From NCBI RefSeq assembly GCF_011602085.1, contig NZ_JAAONY010000003.1, forward strand, positions 62,001 to 126,000: a stretch of DNA of 64,000 bases, written 5' to 3'. The position numbers and the translations under genes are program-made. The notes below the pieces were generated by a model. That model saw nothing but the letters and a program-made list of their open reading frames with translations. It ran no database searches and was not told the DNA's origin. Positions within the stretch are counted from its first letter, which is position 1. Each line of letters starts with the position of its first letter. Positions 16,327-25,003 of this stretch are shown here, piece after piece. The stretch comes from Pseudoteredinibacter isoporae (GTDB lineage Bacteria > Pseudomonadota > Gammaproteobacteria > Pseudomonadales > Cellvibrionaceae).

Positions 16327-17775
16327 CTATTTTTCCAAACTCAAATCTCCGTAATCCACTTGAGACATTTCACTGCACCACTGCTTCCAGGTAAATGGCC
16401 ACAAAATCGGATCGCCGTCTTCATCCTGATACCAGCTCTGGCAACCGCCTACCCAAGTGGTATTCTTGATGCCCGCTTTCATTCGCTGATTAAAGCTTTC
16501 AACCGCCGCTTGTTTAACATCCAGCTCTTCAAATTGCTCTTCGCGCCAGGCTTGAATCAGCTTAAGAATATACTGGGTTTGCACTTCGCTCATGGCAATG
16601 ACCGAGAAGTTCCCAATCGGCGTGTAAGGGCCCAGCATTAAAAACATATTTGGAAAGTTGGGCACCAACAATGAGCGATAACACTGAATTTTTTTGCCCC
16701 AGGCATCGTCGATGTGCAATCCGTCTCGCCCGGTCAGTTCCATAGGGCGCATAAAATTGAACGGCTTGAAACCGGTGGATAGCACCAACACATCCAAGTC
16801 CCGCTGACGGCCATCCTTACAGAGAATACCCTTTTCGTTAATGCACTCGATGCCCTCGGTGACCAATTCAGCATTAGGCTTTTGGATAGCATCGTAAAAC
16901 GTATTATTGATAATGACCCGCTTACATCCAACGGTATAATCAGGCGTGAGTTTTTCCCGCAATACAGGATCTTTAATGCTCTTTTTAAGATAGCGTTTAC
17001 AGGCCCAACTCAGCAGTGCGCCCTGCAATTTTTGTCCTGTTACGGCTTTGGTAAAAATATGCTCCAAACCAAACTCGGCACGCTGTCGAATTCGGCGCAT
17101 AATCCCAGGTCGGGCACGCATTTTGGCTTTGTCTTTTTCACTGTATTGTTGAGCACCCATACTCAATAGCCATTGCGGTGTTCTCTGAAAAACAGACACT
17201 TCAGCACCCGCATTCACCAATTCAGGAATAAACTGTGCCGCTGTTGAACCGGTTCCAATAACGCCTACCCGCTTGCCCTTGAAATCAATATCCTGATTCC
17301 AACGGGCAGTGTGGAACATCTCACCTTGGAAACTGTCCAGACCTTCAATCTCCGGCAGCGAAATATGGTGAAGAATACCGGTGGCGTGAATCAGAAAATC
17401 CGCCTCATAAGCTTCACCGCTTTTGCATTGAATCTGCCACTTGCCGTCCTGACGCTCGGCCTTGCTGACTTCCTGATTGAACTTGATGTGATCATAAACC
17501 CGATACTTTTCAGCAACCCGCTCGAAGTAGGCTTGAATTTCGTCACCCTTAGCGAAGAAATCGCTCCACTCGGGATTATATTCAAAGGAATAGGTGTACA
17601 TATGCGCTGGAACATCACAGGCAACACCGGGATAGCGATTCTCTCGCCAAGTGCCTCCTACCTTAGCGGCCTTTTCCAGGACGGTGATATCGGATATTCC
17701 GGCTTCACGCAGCTTGATGGTCAGCAATATACCGGTCATTCCGGCACCAACAATAACGATCTTGGGTTGACGCAT
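16327..17775 (-). CDS. Flavin-containing (Baeyer-Villiger type) monooxygenase
   Basis: 482 residues. The FAD-binding GAGMTG lies at residues 10-15, followed by GGTWRENRYPGVACDVP, which is highly typical. The class signature FQGEMFHTARW (149-159) matches the type I Baeyer-Villiger fingerprint FxGxxxHxxxW, and the NADPH-binding GTGSTA follows at 174-179. Such enzymes insert oxygen next to ketones or oxidise soft heteroatoms using NADPH. Substrate cannot be inferred. Its promoter region contains an unusual set of interleaved inverted repeats (17824-17879). The fingerprint's final P/D is N here. Confidence 0.88.
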   Translation of the reverse strand: MRQPKIVIVGAGMTGILLTIKLREAGISDITVLEKAAKVGGTWRENRYPGVACDVPAHMYTYSFEYNPEWSDFFAKGDEIQAYFERVAEKYRVYDHIKFNQEVSKAERQDGKWQIQCKSGEAYEADFLIHATGILHHISLPEIEGLDSFQGEMFHTARWNQDIDFKGKRVGVIGTGSTAAQFIPELVNAGAEVSVFQRTPQWLLSMGAQQYSEKDKAKMRARPGIMRRIRQRAEFGLEHIFTKAVTGQKLQGALLSWACKRYLKKSIKDPVLREKLTPDYTVGCKRVIINNTFYDAIQKPNAELVTEGIECINEKGILCKDGRQRDLDVLVLSTGFKPFNFMRPMELTGRDGLHIDDAWGKKIQCYRSLLVPNFPNMFLMLGPYTPIGNFSVIAMSEVQTQYILKLIQAWREEQFEELDVKQAAVESFNQRMKAGIKNTTWVGGCQSWYQDEDGDPILWPFTWKQWCSEMSQVDYGDLSLEK

Positions 17776-17823
17776 AATCCTATGATTCTCTTTATCGATT
17801 TTTTGTATTTATCATTTATTGCA

Positions 17824-17879
17824 TTGGGGCTGCGGTTTTCGGGCTGAGACGGGCTCATTGATAGCCCCAAGAAAACCGC
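17824..17879. repeat. Interleaved inverted repeats upstream of the monooxygenase gene
   Basis: Arm A TTGGGGCT (17824-17831) is directly followed by arm B GCGGTTTTC (17832-17840). Their complements appear in the same, not reversed, order: AGCCCCAA (17863-17870) then GAAAACCGC (17871-17879). Two extra GGGCT copies (17841-17845 and 17851-17855) can also pair with AGCCC. The result is mutually exclusive hairpins or a stem B enclosing a small GGGCT/AGCCC hairpin. Confidence 0.7.
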
Positions 17880-17997
17880 TCAAATCATAAACTCCAGTCT
17901 ATCGGAGCCTCGCGATTCATAGGATGTGGCAGCAGGACAAAAATTTGTGAGTTTCGGCCAACCTTTGTCTTCATTGACCGTTTTAACCGGAAATAAA

Positions 17998-19791
17998 TTA
18001 AGGGCGGTCTTTGTCAGGGTTGATAGAGCCCCTGAGGCCGCGAGAGATGTCATTCAAAAAGTCCAGAGCAGTATCCCTGAGCACTTCGTCGGCAAGCCCC
18101 TGCTCCTCAGCCTCGGCTTTCAGAGTATCCAGATACTCCAATATCATCGCCTGCTGAGGGCCTTCTATGGCCGAGAGGGTCTGAACAAACTCATCCACCT
18201 CACCTTCCATAATCGGCGCAGTGGCCCAGAATTTGTCCTTGAGAGAGGCATCCAGCGTTTGCTCCAGGGCATTCAGGGCCGGAATATCATTACTGTGGCG
18301 CAGAACGTCGCTGCGCTGTAAAACTTTCTCATAGTCATCTTGCAACTGGACGTCAGAAGACTGCGCCAATGGTTCTCTCTCGGTCACCAGTCCATTGATG
18401 GTGTCCACCTGCTCATCACGCTGTTCCGCGCCTAATGCCTCGAGCTTGGAGGCGATTACGAGGGTGCGGGCTTCATCTTCCCGATTGAGCCAGGCGTCAG
18501 TAACCAGAAATTCCACCATAGCTTCCTGATCGCGCTTGCTGTCTGAGCTTTCTTTATGGGCATAATAACTCTGCCCATCACTCACTCGCTCTTCTCCGAC
18601 GGCGGACTTGAAGACCACATCCCGCACAATCGAGCTATTCCGGAGGCGATCAAGATTGTCCATCAGCTGGGCATTTTGATTAACATCTTCCGGCTTTCCC
18701 GGGCTGCCATCCAACAATGTATCAAGGCCACCTTTCGTGATAGCGATATAGGCTCGCTGATCTGTAGCATCCAGGCCACCCAACTCTTCCATCATGTCTT
18801 GCCACTGCTCGTCAGTAAAACGGTAATTCTCGCTGATACTGACGATATCACTGATCATGCCCTCGACCACATTGGAGGAGTGATTGTCGTAACCCAAAAC
18901 CGCCCCACTCCAATTCTCCGGGTCGGTGGCTTTCGTTACCGTCAATTCAAAGGGTGATTTCTTATCGCTGACCCCCTTTAGATAGTCAATGGTGGCATCC
19001 TGGGCGTCTTTGGAAAACACCTGCAAACTGTCCATCAAACGCAGGCCCATATCGGCGCCACCTGCGGCAATGGTTAACAGACCACTTTGCTGATCCGCCT
19101 GGTAGTGGCCTAGCCCCTGTAAAAGGGCGGCTTGTTTATCACTGTCACCGCCGAGTTGATTGACGGTTTTGACAAAGTTGTGAATATCATTAGCCTGGGC
19201 CGAACCCTCGGCCAATACGCCTCTGGCTGAATAGGTTGGACTGGGCTCTCGAAGGGGAACGCCCTGACTCAGCTCACTGGCTTTACTGAGCACTTCACGG
19301 CGGACACCTGCATCCATTTCGGACAAGCTGCGCATAAACGCTTCTGTTTTTTGTTTTGCCGGGCTGGCAAAGAAAAAATTATTAAGCTTTGGCGGCGTCT
19401 CCAAAGCTGCAGCAGCCTGGGCAAAATTCGTCAGTTCCTCATCGCTCAGACTTTCCGCAAAATCCAGAAATTCTTCACTATCCAGTAAACCGGAATCCAC
19501 CAGACTTTTGGCTTCCCGGCCGGGAATTCGATCCAGTTGTGCCTGCATGCGGTCAGTTTTTTCAGACTCGGGCATCAACAATCCGCTGTTATGCCCCTGA
19601 AACACCGCAAAGCGAGTAAGCGTTTTATCCGCTTCAAGAAGCGCATCTTGAGACGCGGAAAAATCACTGAGTGACACCTTCACCGATTCAATATCGGCAA
19701 CACGGATGGGTGTCTGGGAAGTTGGTGAGGTTTGCCCTAATTCCATCTTGGGCAATTGCATATTGGGAAAATGCGAGCTACTGATTTTCAT
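17998..19791 (-). CDS. Uncharacterised helical-repeat protein (597 aa)
   Basis: 597 residues, acidic, no signal peptide or membrane helix, so probably cytoplasmic or exported by a non-Sec route. Not recognised. A degenerate unit of about 20 residues recurs, with the pattern of a hydrophobic helix, a Leu/Gly-x-x turn, one or more Gln/Arg and a second hydrophobic helix: approximately residues 152-171, 207-227, 254-273, 334-354, 447-468 and 535-557. The first 45 residues are Ser/Thr/Pro-rich and look unstructured. It is divergent from an AraC-type regulator gene at 20039. Start context is weak. Confidence 0.6.
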   Translation of the reverse strand: MKISSSHFPNMQLPKMELGQTSPTSQTPIRVADIESVKVSLSDFSASQDALLEADKTLTRFAVFQGHNSGLLMPESEKTDRMQAQLDRIPGREAKSLVDSGLLDSEEFLDFAESLSDEELTNFAQAAAALETPPKLNNFFFASPAKQKTEAFMRSLSEMDAGVRREVLSKASELSQGVPLREPSPTYSARGVLAEGSAQANDIHNFVKTVNQLGGDSDKQAALLQGLGHYQADQQSGLLTIAAGGADMGLRLMDSLQVFSKDAQDATIDYLKGVSDKKSPFELTVTKATDPENWSGAVLGYDNHSSNVVEGMISDIVSISENYRFTDEQWQDMMEELGGLDATDQRAYIAITKGGLDTLLDGSPGKPEDVNQNAQLMDNLDRLRNSSIVRDVVFKSAVGEERVSDGQSYYAHKESSDSKRDQEAMVEFLVTDAWLNREDEARTLVIASKLEALGAEQRDEQVDTINGLVTEREPLAQSSDVQLQDDYEKVLQRSDVLRHSNDIPALNALEQTLDASLKDKFWATAPIMEGEVDEFVQTLSAIEGPQQAMILEYLDTLKAEAEEQGLADEVLRDTALDFLNDISRGLRGSINPDKDRP

Positions 19792-20038
19792 TGTCCGACC
19801 CTGGGCATACTGCTACGACTGCTCCTGTATGCTGCTTATATCGGCTGGCCGAACCATTTCTCCACACCGTCTGGCCAAAATGCGAAGAAACAGACCAATG
19901 GAACCCCTTGCTAAAACGTTCAAAAAAACATCAATACCCGACGTTATTTCCAGCAATGCCTATTGATCTTCATTGTGATAATCTTTCGTAAAAGCGATAG
20001 CCCGGTAATTAGTGGCCAACACGCACTGAAGAAGCCTT

Positions 20039-21061
20039 ATGAACCCTCCCCCCAAATTCAAAAACCATCACTTAAAAGGCTTGCAACCCATTCTCCGCGT
20101 AATGCACGACAAGGGTTTCTCGGCGGAGCGATGTCTGTCGGGCACAACGCTGGATGTGGAATCGCTGCTGCAAGACGGACAGACCCTCAGCCTTGAACAG
20201 GAATTTACTATTTACCGCAATATCCAAAAACTGGATAAAAGCCCTGAGCTGGGTCTGGAACTCGGTCAGGTTTTCGAGCTGCAAAATTATGGTGTTCTCG
20301 GCTATGCCATTCTCAGTGCAGCAACAGTTGCTGAGGCGCTGGAATTGGTCGCCGATTTCGGTGAACTGACTTTTTCACATTTCAAAATATCCATTCAAAA
20401 CATTGATGATCTGGCCGGCTTTGTATTTGCTCCGGCCTACGAGCTGCCCGCTGATTTACTGCAAATATACAGCGACAGAGACATGTCCGCCTCGATGACG
20501 GCCTTCAACAGTTTTTCCATGCAAAAACAGCAGGCTACCCGCATTTATTTAATGCACGATGGCAATGGTGATCAGGCGTTTTACGACCGCTTTTTCAATT
20601 GCAAGGTGAGTTTCGGACAGCCATATAATGCCCTGCTCTTCGATCCGGATTTACTGCAAGGTGTTCTGCCTCAACGGGATGCCCAGGCAGCTCAGTATTT
20701 ACGAAAACAATGTGAACAGTTATTACAGAGTTTTAGCCAGCAAGGCGGCTTTATTGATAAAGTGAGAACACTCATGCTGGCCGAGCCCGGCCAGTTTCCG
20801 GGAATAAAAACCCTCGCCGAAAAACTTCACTTGTCCGAACGCAGCTTGCGTCGGCGCCTTCAGGAAGAAAACAGCAGCTATCAACAACTGCTTAATGACA
20901 TTCGTTTTGAATTGGCCAAGCAATATCTTGATGCCGGCCTCTCGATAGAACAGATTGCGGAATTACTGGAATACAGCGAAACGGCTAACTTTTCCCACGC
21001 TTTCAAACGCTGGACCGGTCTCTCGCCAGTCCAGTTTCGAAAACAAAACGCGATCAACTAA
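20039..21061 (+). CDS. AraC-family transcriptional regulator (OruR-like)
   Basis: 340 residues. The N-terminal ~200 residues match the 'Arabinose_bd' type domain of OruR/MmsR-like regulators (NYGVLGYAILSAATVAEALEL is characteristic). The C-terminal ~90 residues carry two helix-turn-helices, LAEKLHLSERSLRRRLQ and IAELLEYSETANFSHAFKRW, ending with TGLSPVQFRK, the standard AraC signature. It probably senses a small hydrophobic or organic-acid ligand. It is divergent from the 597-aa protein gene and could control it; the monooxygenase further on is a second candidate target. Its 3' end overlaps gor by 8 bases on the opposite strand. Confidence 0.9.
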   Translation: MNPPPKFKNHHLKGLQPILRVMHDKGFSAERCLSGTTLDVESLLQDGQTLSLEQEFTIYRNIQKLDKSPELGLELGQVFELQNYGVLGYAILSAATVAEALELVADFGELTFSHFKISIQNIDDLAGFVFAPAYELPADLLQIYSDRDMSASMTAFNSFSMQKQQATRIYLMHDGNGDQAFYDRFFNCKVSFGQPYNALLFDPDLLQGVLPQRDAQAAQYLRKQCEQLLQSFSQQGGFIDKVRTLMLAEPGQFPGIKTLAEKLHLSERSLRRRLQEENSSYQQLLNDIRFELAKQYLDAGLSIEQIAELLEYSETANFSHAFKRWTGLSPVQFRKQNAIN

Positions 21062-22418
21062 CAGGCTCACGCATGGTTACGAATTCTTCAGCCGCTGTTG
21101 GGTGAATACCAATCGTTGTGTCGAATATCGCTTTTGTTGCACCGGCGCGAATGGCGACTGCCAGCCCCTGGATAATTTCACCGGCATCACTGCCCACCAT
21201 ATGGCAGCCCAGAACTTTATCACTGTCACGATCTACAATGATTTTCATCAAAGTGCGCTCAGGCAAACCGCTCAAGGTGTGCTTCATATGCTTAAAGTCC
21301 GATTTATACACATCGACATTGGCGTACTTTTCCTTGGCCTGGGCTTCTGTTAAACCAACAGTGGCGATATTCGGCTGACTGAAAACCGCCGTCGCGATAT
21401 TGTCGTAATCAACACGACGGCCGCCTTCACCAAAGAGATTGTGTGCCAAAGCCATGCCTTCCGCCAAGGCAACCGGTGTCAATTCAATGCCACCAATCAC
21501 ATCGCCCAGAGCGTAAATACTTGGCTCGGCCGTCTGGTAGTTTTCATCAACCACAATCGAACCGTTCGCGCGCATTTCAACCTTGGTATTTTCAAGCCCA
21601 AGACCGGGGGTTTTTGCGCGTCGGCCAGTGGCATACATAACGGTATCCACTTCCAGCTCACGACCATCATTAAAGCTGACTTTTAAGCTGCCATCTTCGT
21701 TTTTAACAATCTTACTGACATCGGTATTAAAATGCAGATTGATACCTTTCTGTTGCATTTCATTGGCAACGAATTCACGCAAGTCATCGTCGAAGCCACG
21801 CAGGAACATCGGGCCACGATAAGCCTGATGGGTTTCTGCACCCAAACCGGCAAAAATACCTGCGAACTCAACCGCGATGTAACCGCCACCCACAACCAGA
21901 GCTCGTTTGGGAAACTCATCCAGGTAGAAAACCTCATTGGAGCTGATCACATGTTCGCTGCCCGGAAACTCGGGTACGTAAGGCCAGCCACCAACAGCAA
22001 TCAGAATATTTTTGGCCGTGTATTCCTGTTCACCGACAGCAACGGTGTTGGGCCCGGTTACAACACCGCGACCGTGAATAATTTCAACATTCGCACCACC
22101 GAGAATATTTCCGTAAATCCCGTTAAGGCGCTCGATCTCAGCGGTTTTTCGATCACGCAATGTTGGCCAGTGAAATTCGCTCTCACCCACTTTCCAGCCA
22201 AAGCCTTCTGCCGCTTCAAACTCTTCGCTGAAGTGTGAGCCGTAAACAAACAGTTTTTTCGGCACGCAGCCAACATTCACACAGGTGCCACCCAGGGCAC
22301 TGTCTTCAATAACGGCAACCTTGGCGCCGAGTCCCGAGGCCATGCGACTGGCGCGCACACCGCCAGAGCCTGCACCAATCACCAGAAAATCATAATCGTA
22401 TTGGGTTTCACTGCTCAC
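21054..22418 (-). CDS. gor: Glutathione reductase
   Basis: 454 residues, usual length. FAD-binding GAGSGGVRAS, redox-active disulfide in GGTCVNVGCVPKK, NADPH domain GGGYIAVEFAGIFAGLG followed by two arginines (YRGPMFLR) that select NADPH, second FAD motif YALGDV, and the C-terminal catalytic HPTAAEE. It keeps cytoplasmic glutathione reduced. A small basic protein gene and a glutaredoxin gene lie upstream on the same strand, giving a compact thiol-redox group. The 3' end overlaps the convergent AraC gene by 8 bases. Confidence 0.95.
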   Translation of the reverse strand: MSSETQYDYDFLVIGAGSGGVRASRMASGLGAKVAVIEDSALGGTCVNVGCVPKKLFVYGSHFSEEFEAAEGFGWKVGESEFHWPTLRDRKTAEIERLNGIYGNILGGANVEIIHGRGVVTGPNTVAVGEQEYTAKNILIAVGGWPYVPEFPGSEHVISSNEVFYLDEFPKRALVVGGGYIAVEFAGIFAGLGAETHQAYRGPMFLRGFDDDLREFVANEMQQKGINLHFNTDVSKIVKNEDGSLKVSFNDGRELEVDTVMYATGRRAKTPGLGLENTKVEMRANGSIVVDENYQTAEPSIYALGDVIGGIELTPVALAEGMALAHNLFGEGGRRVDYDNIATAVFSQPNIATVGLTEAQAKEKYANVDVYKSDFKHMKHTLSGLPERTLMKIIVDRDSDKVLGCHMVGSDAGEIIQGLAVAIRAGATKAIFDTTIGIHPTAAEEFVTMREPVS

Positions 22419-22588
22419 AAGATTGTCCTTTACTCAGTGGATTTCATCAGGGCCTAACTGTAGGCCATGAATATAAATTGGGGAATTATTTTAATCTAAT
22501 ACAAGTAATAGCTTTTCGCTATACTCAATAACGAATAAGCTTATTATTTTAGACCAGAGACTAAACTATTTTAGAAGAGTCGCCAGAC

Positions 22589-22825
22589 TCAGGCATTGAT
22601 ATCGATATGGGGTTGATCGTCGTCTTTGCGACGATTTTTGCTGCGGGTGTCCAAAGCGGTTTCTTTATTTTCCTTACGACGCTCACCCTGACGGCGATCT
22701 ACCGTGTTGTATTCGCCAGTGGCATCAGTAGCCTGTGTGTGGGTGACATTACTCTGCCCCGGCACCTTACGTTTCAGTGCTTTGCGAGTCACCCCCGGGC
22801 GAAAGATATTGGGAATATTGATCAT
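22589..22825 (-). CDS. Small basic protein with DRRxGERR motif
   Basis: About 78 residues, highly charged, beginning MINIPNIFRPGVTRKALKR. The C-terminal half contains VDRRQGERRKENKE and TRSKNRRKDDD, Arg/Lys-rich clusters seen in small uncharacterised gammaproteobacterial proteins. No membrane segment. Function unknown; nucleic-acid or membrane-surface binding is possible from charge alone. Start uncertain: an ATG at 22840 is also in frame; 22825 has a GGCGGTG at reasonable spacing. It lies between the glutaredoxin and gor genes, same strand. Confidence 0.55.
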   Translation of the reverse strand: MINIPNIFRPGVTRKALKRKVPGQSNVTHTQATDATGEYNTVDRRQGERRKENKETALDTRSKNRRKDDDQPHIDINA

Positions 22826-22982
22826 AAAACACACCGCCATTAACACGTTTCCGCCACGCAATAGCAAGTCGGCTATCGCGGACGCTCAAAGGTTTTATCG
22901 GCCTGACTGTTGAAATATTAAACAGGGCAATATTGATTTTTGCAAATTAGGGAAAGGATAGAAGCGACAATAAAGAAAAGCC

Positions 22983-23002
22983 CGAGGTATTCACCTCGTT
23001 TT
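22983..23002. terminator. Hairpin downstream of the glutaredoxin gene
   Basis: CGAGGT/ACCTCG with an ATTC loop; TTTT follows on the plus strand and, beyond GGGC, TTTTCTTT on the minus strand. Probably the terminator of the minus-strand glutaredoxin gene. Confidence 0.6.
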
Positions 23003-23053
23003 CAGGCGAATAACTGCGGGCAAAAGCGCTCGGAGAGAGCAGATCGGCAGGGG

Positions 23054-23287
23054 TTAATGTTCGGCTAAGCTGGCGGCTAACTCGGTGTAGCCACCGACGT
23101 ATTCACTTCCTTTAAAAATTTGAGGTACGGTTCTTACCGGGCGGCCAATGGTCTTTTCCAAATCCGCTTTACTGATGCCTTCCGCATGGATATCCACATA
23201 GCGGAAGTCCAATGACTTCTGTCCCAAAAGACGCTTTGCCTGCTCACAAAAACCACAACCTGGGCGGCCAAAAACGGTATAACTCAT
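23054..23287 (-). CDS. Glutaredoxin
   Basis: 77 residues with the thioredoxin fold order: YTVFGRPGCGFCEQAKRLL (active site CGFC), the cis-proline TVP in VRTVPQIF, and GGYTEL for glutathione binding. It reduces protein disulfides and mixed disulfides with glutathione, which the downstream gor product regenerates. The active site CGFC differs from the CPYC of classical E. coli glutaredoxins and recalls the GrxA-type phage/enteric variants. Confidence 0.92.
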   Translation of the reverse strand: MSYTVFGRPGCGFCEQAKRLLGQKSLDFRYVDIHAEGISKADLEKTIGRPVRTVPQIFKGSEYVGGYTELAASLAEH

Positions 23288-23452
23288 CTTTAAATCCTCT
23301 CGCTTTCAGTAATGGCGCTTGCTGCACCTCGGATGTTTGTTATTATCCACTTCCCTGTATATTTGGATATTTAATTTGATTAATTTAGCTAATAGCTTTT
23401 TCTTATCAAACTTTTTTAATCGAATGTCCGGCACATCGTCGAAGAACTAAAA

Positions 23453-24115
23453 ATGAGCAAAAACAAAGAGATAGACTACATTCCTCAACACAAGCTCAGG
23501 TTGAGTTTTATGCCCTGGCTCTATTTTCGCTTAAAGGACAAGCACTTGAGTTGGGCAAAACCCTGGCAGGACACCCTGCAACAGCAGCTGATGTCCCTGG
23601 AAACCGTCGATATTGCAGAACGCTGCTTTATCGCCCCTGAAGCCAAACTGTTCGCCGAGCCAGGCCGCCTGATCAAGATCGGCGAAGGCAGCTTTGTGGC
23701 CGCAGACAGTGTATTGCACGGCCCTATTTCCATGGGAAGCCAGGTCAGTATCAATCACCACTGCAGCCTTGATGGTGGCCGGCATGGCATTCACATCGGG
23801 GATAACTGCCGCCTTGCGCCCTACTGCACCCTGTACGCGTTTAACCACGGTATGTCTTTGGAAAAGCCGATTCACGCGCAGGCGGTAAACTCTAAAGGAA
23901 TCACCCTGGGAAACGATGTTTGGCTGGGGGCACGTGTGGGCATTGTCGATGGGGTTCGTATCGGCCATCACGCTGTCGTGGGGATGGGCAGCCTGGTCAG
24001 TAAAGATGTTCCAGACTATGCCATTATGGCGGGGAATCCAGCCCGCCTGATTGGCGATCGACGCGAACTCAGTGAGGAAGAATTACAGCGGCTGGCCGAC
24101 GAGATTGGCTTGTAG
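23453..24115 (+). CDS. Hexapeptide-repeat acyltransferase
   Basis: 220 residues with left-handed beta-helix hexapeptide repeats from about residue 55 to 195 (for example IKIGEGSFVAADSVLHG and ITLGNDVWLGARVGIVDGVRIG), the catalytic-type His in YAFNHGMS, and the closing GNPARLIGDRR seen in maltose/galactoside O-acetyltransferase relatives. Likely an acetyl-CoA-dependent O-acetyltransferase acting on a sugar or surface glycan. The first 50 residues are basic and amphipathic. Acceptor unknown. It stands alone and ends at a shared hairpin. Confidence 0.85.
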   Translation: MSKNKEIDYIPQHKLRLSFMPWLYFRLKDKHLSWAKPWQDTLQQQLMSLETVDIAERCFIAPEAKLFAEPGRLIKIGEGSFVAADSVLHGPISMGSQVSINHHCSLDGGRHGIHIGDNCRLAPYCTLYAFNHGMSLEKPIHAQAVNSKGITLGNDVWLGARVGIVDGVRIGHHAVVGMGSLVSKDVPDYAIMAGNPARLIGDRRELSEEELQRLADEIGL

Positions 24116-24135
24116 ATCTTCACCCCGATACAAAA

Positions 24136-24164
24136 ACGGCGCAGAAATTGGATTTCTACGCCGT
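24136..24164. terminator. Hairpin between convergent genes
   Basis: ACGGCG and AGAAAT pair with ATTTCT and CGCCGT across a TGG loop with one C/A mismatch. It lies between the acyltransferase and AsmA-like genes. T-runs are poor but the stem is long; A-run upstream serves the minus strand. Confidence 0.6.
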
Positions 24165-24206
24165 GCTTGATACCCGATTGAATATTACTCTGGAAAAGAA
24201 AGCACC

Positions 24207-24980
24207 TTAACGGCCGAATATGCTTTTCAGTTTATCGACGGCTTCACCGCCGATCTTGTCGGTCAATTTTTCCTGCAATTTCTCTTTCAATTTTTCCTCA
24301 GCTTTGGCTTTTGCCAGCTCCGTCAGCTCTTTGGTCACCGCAGCCTTGACCTGTTCCAACAATGGCGCCACAACCGCCTGCCCCAGCTGTTCCGGTGTCA
24401 GGCCCGTTGTTTTATCGCCAATGTTATCCAGCGCAATGGTAGGAAGATTAATGGAACGCTCGCCAAACTGGGCGCTCTTGAGGTTTAGCTGACCGTTGGT
24501 AAAGCGGAACTTTTCAACCATCAAGCGCACATCCGGGCCTTTCTCAGCGGGTGCAGCCTCCTTGGCGGGTCCTGCCGATTGCTGAATGTTGTCCAACAGC
24601 GCTTGCAGATTGGTGTCTTTCAGGTTTTTCTGCTCAGCCAGCAACTTGGCACCATCAACACTGATCTCTTTGATTACTTTAACATCCCCCAGCAGAGACT
24701 CAGGATCAATGTGCAAGATTACCGCACCCATTTCCACCGCATTGGCCTGACTGAAGCCACTTGGGTTGGCCACCGTCAGATTCTGCAAACTGCCCTTGCC
24801 CTTGGTGAGTTCGATATTGGCAGCCTGGAGTTTCACCTCCGTTTTCAGCATTGCACTGCCCTGGTCCTGCACGGTATCCACGGTAAGCTGATTGATGTTA
24901 TTTAAAAACAACATTGCGATTACAACGACGGCAATGACCACTACAACGACCAAGCCGATCAATATTTTTAGGGCTTTCAT
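24207..24980 (-). CDS. AsmA-like membrane-anchored protein
   Basis: 257 residues. One N-terminal membrane helix (residues ~6-26, very Val/Ile-rich) anchors a periplasmic domain with the AsmA/DUF748-like beta pattern: LTVDTVQDQGSAML, ANIELTKGKGSLQNLTVANP, GAVILHIDPESLLGDVKVIKEI. The C-terminal ~60 residues are Lys/Glu/Ala-rich and amphipathic. AsmA-like proteins are thought to help lipid traffic to the outer membrane; this short form may only share the repeat fold. Transcribed after a coiled-coil membrane protein gene 23 bases upstream. Confidence 0.7.
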   Translation of the reverse strand: MKALKILIGLVVVVVIAVVVIAMLFLNNINQLTVDTVQDQGSAMLKTEVKLQAANIELTKGKGSLQNLTVANPSGFSQANAVEMGAVILHIDPESLLGDVKVIKEISVDGAKLLAEQKNLKDTNLQALLDNIQQSAGPAKEAAPAEKGPDVRLMVEKFRFTNGQLNLKSAQFGERSINLPTIALDNIGDKTTGLTPEQLGQAVVAPLLEQVKAAVTKELTELAKAKAEEKLKEKLQEKLTDKIGGEAVDKLKSIFGR

Positions 24981-25003
24981 GGTAGGTTATCCTTAATGCT
25001 GGT

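Noticed and set aside
17824-17879. Simple intrinsic terminator for the 597-aa gene
   Set aside because: No T-run on the minus strand and the arms are interleaved rather than nested, so it was recorded as a repeat instead.
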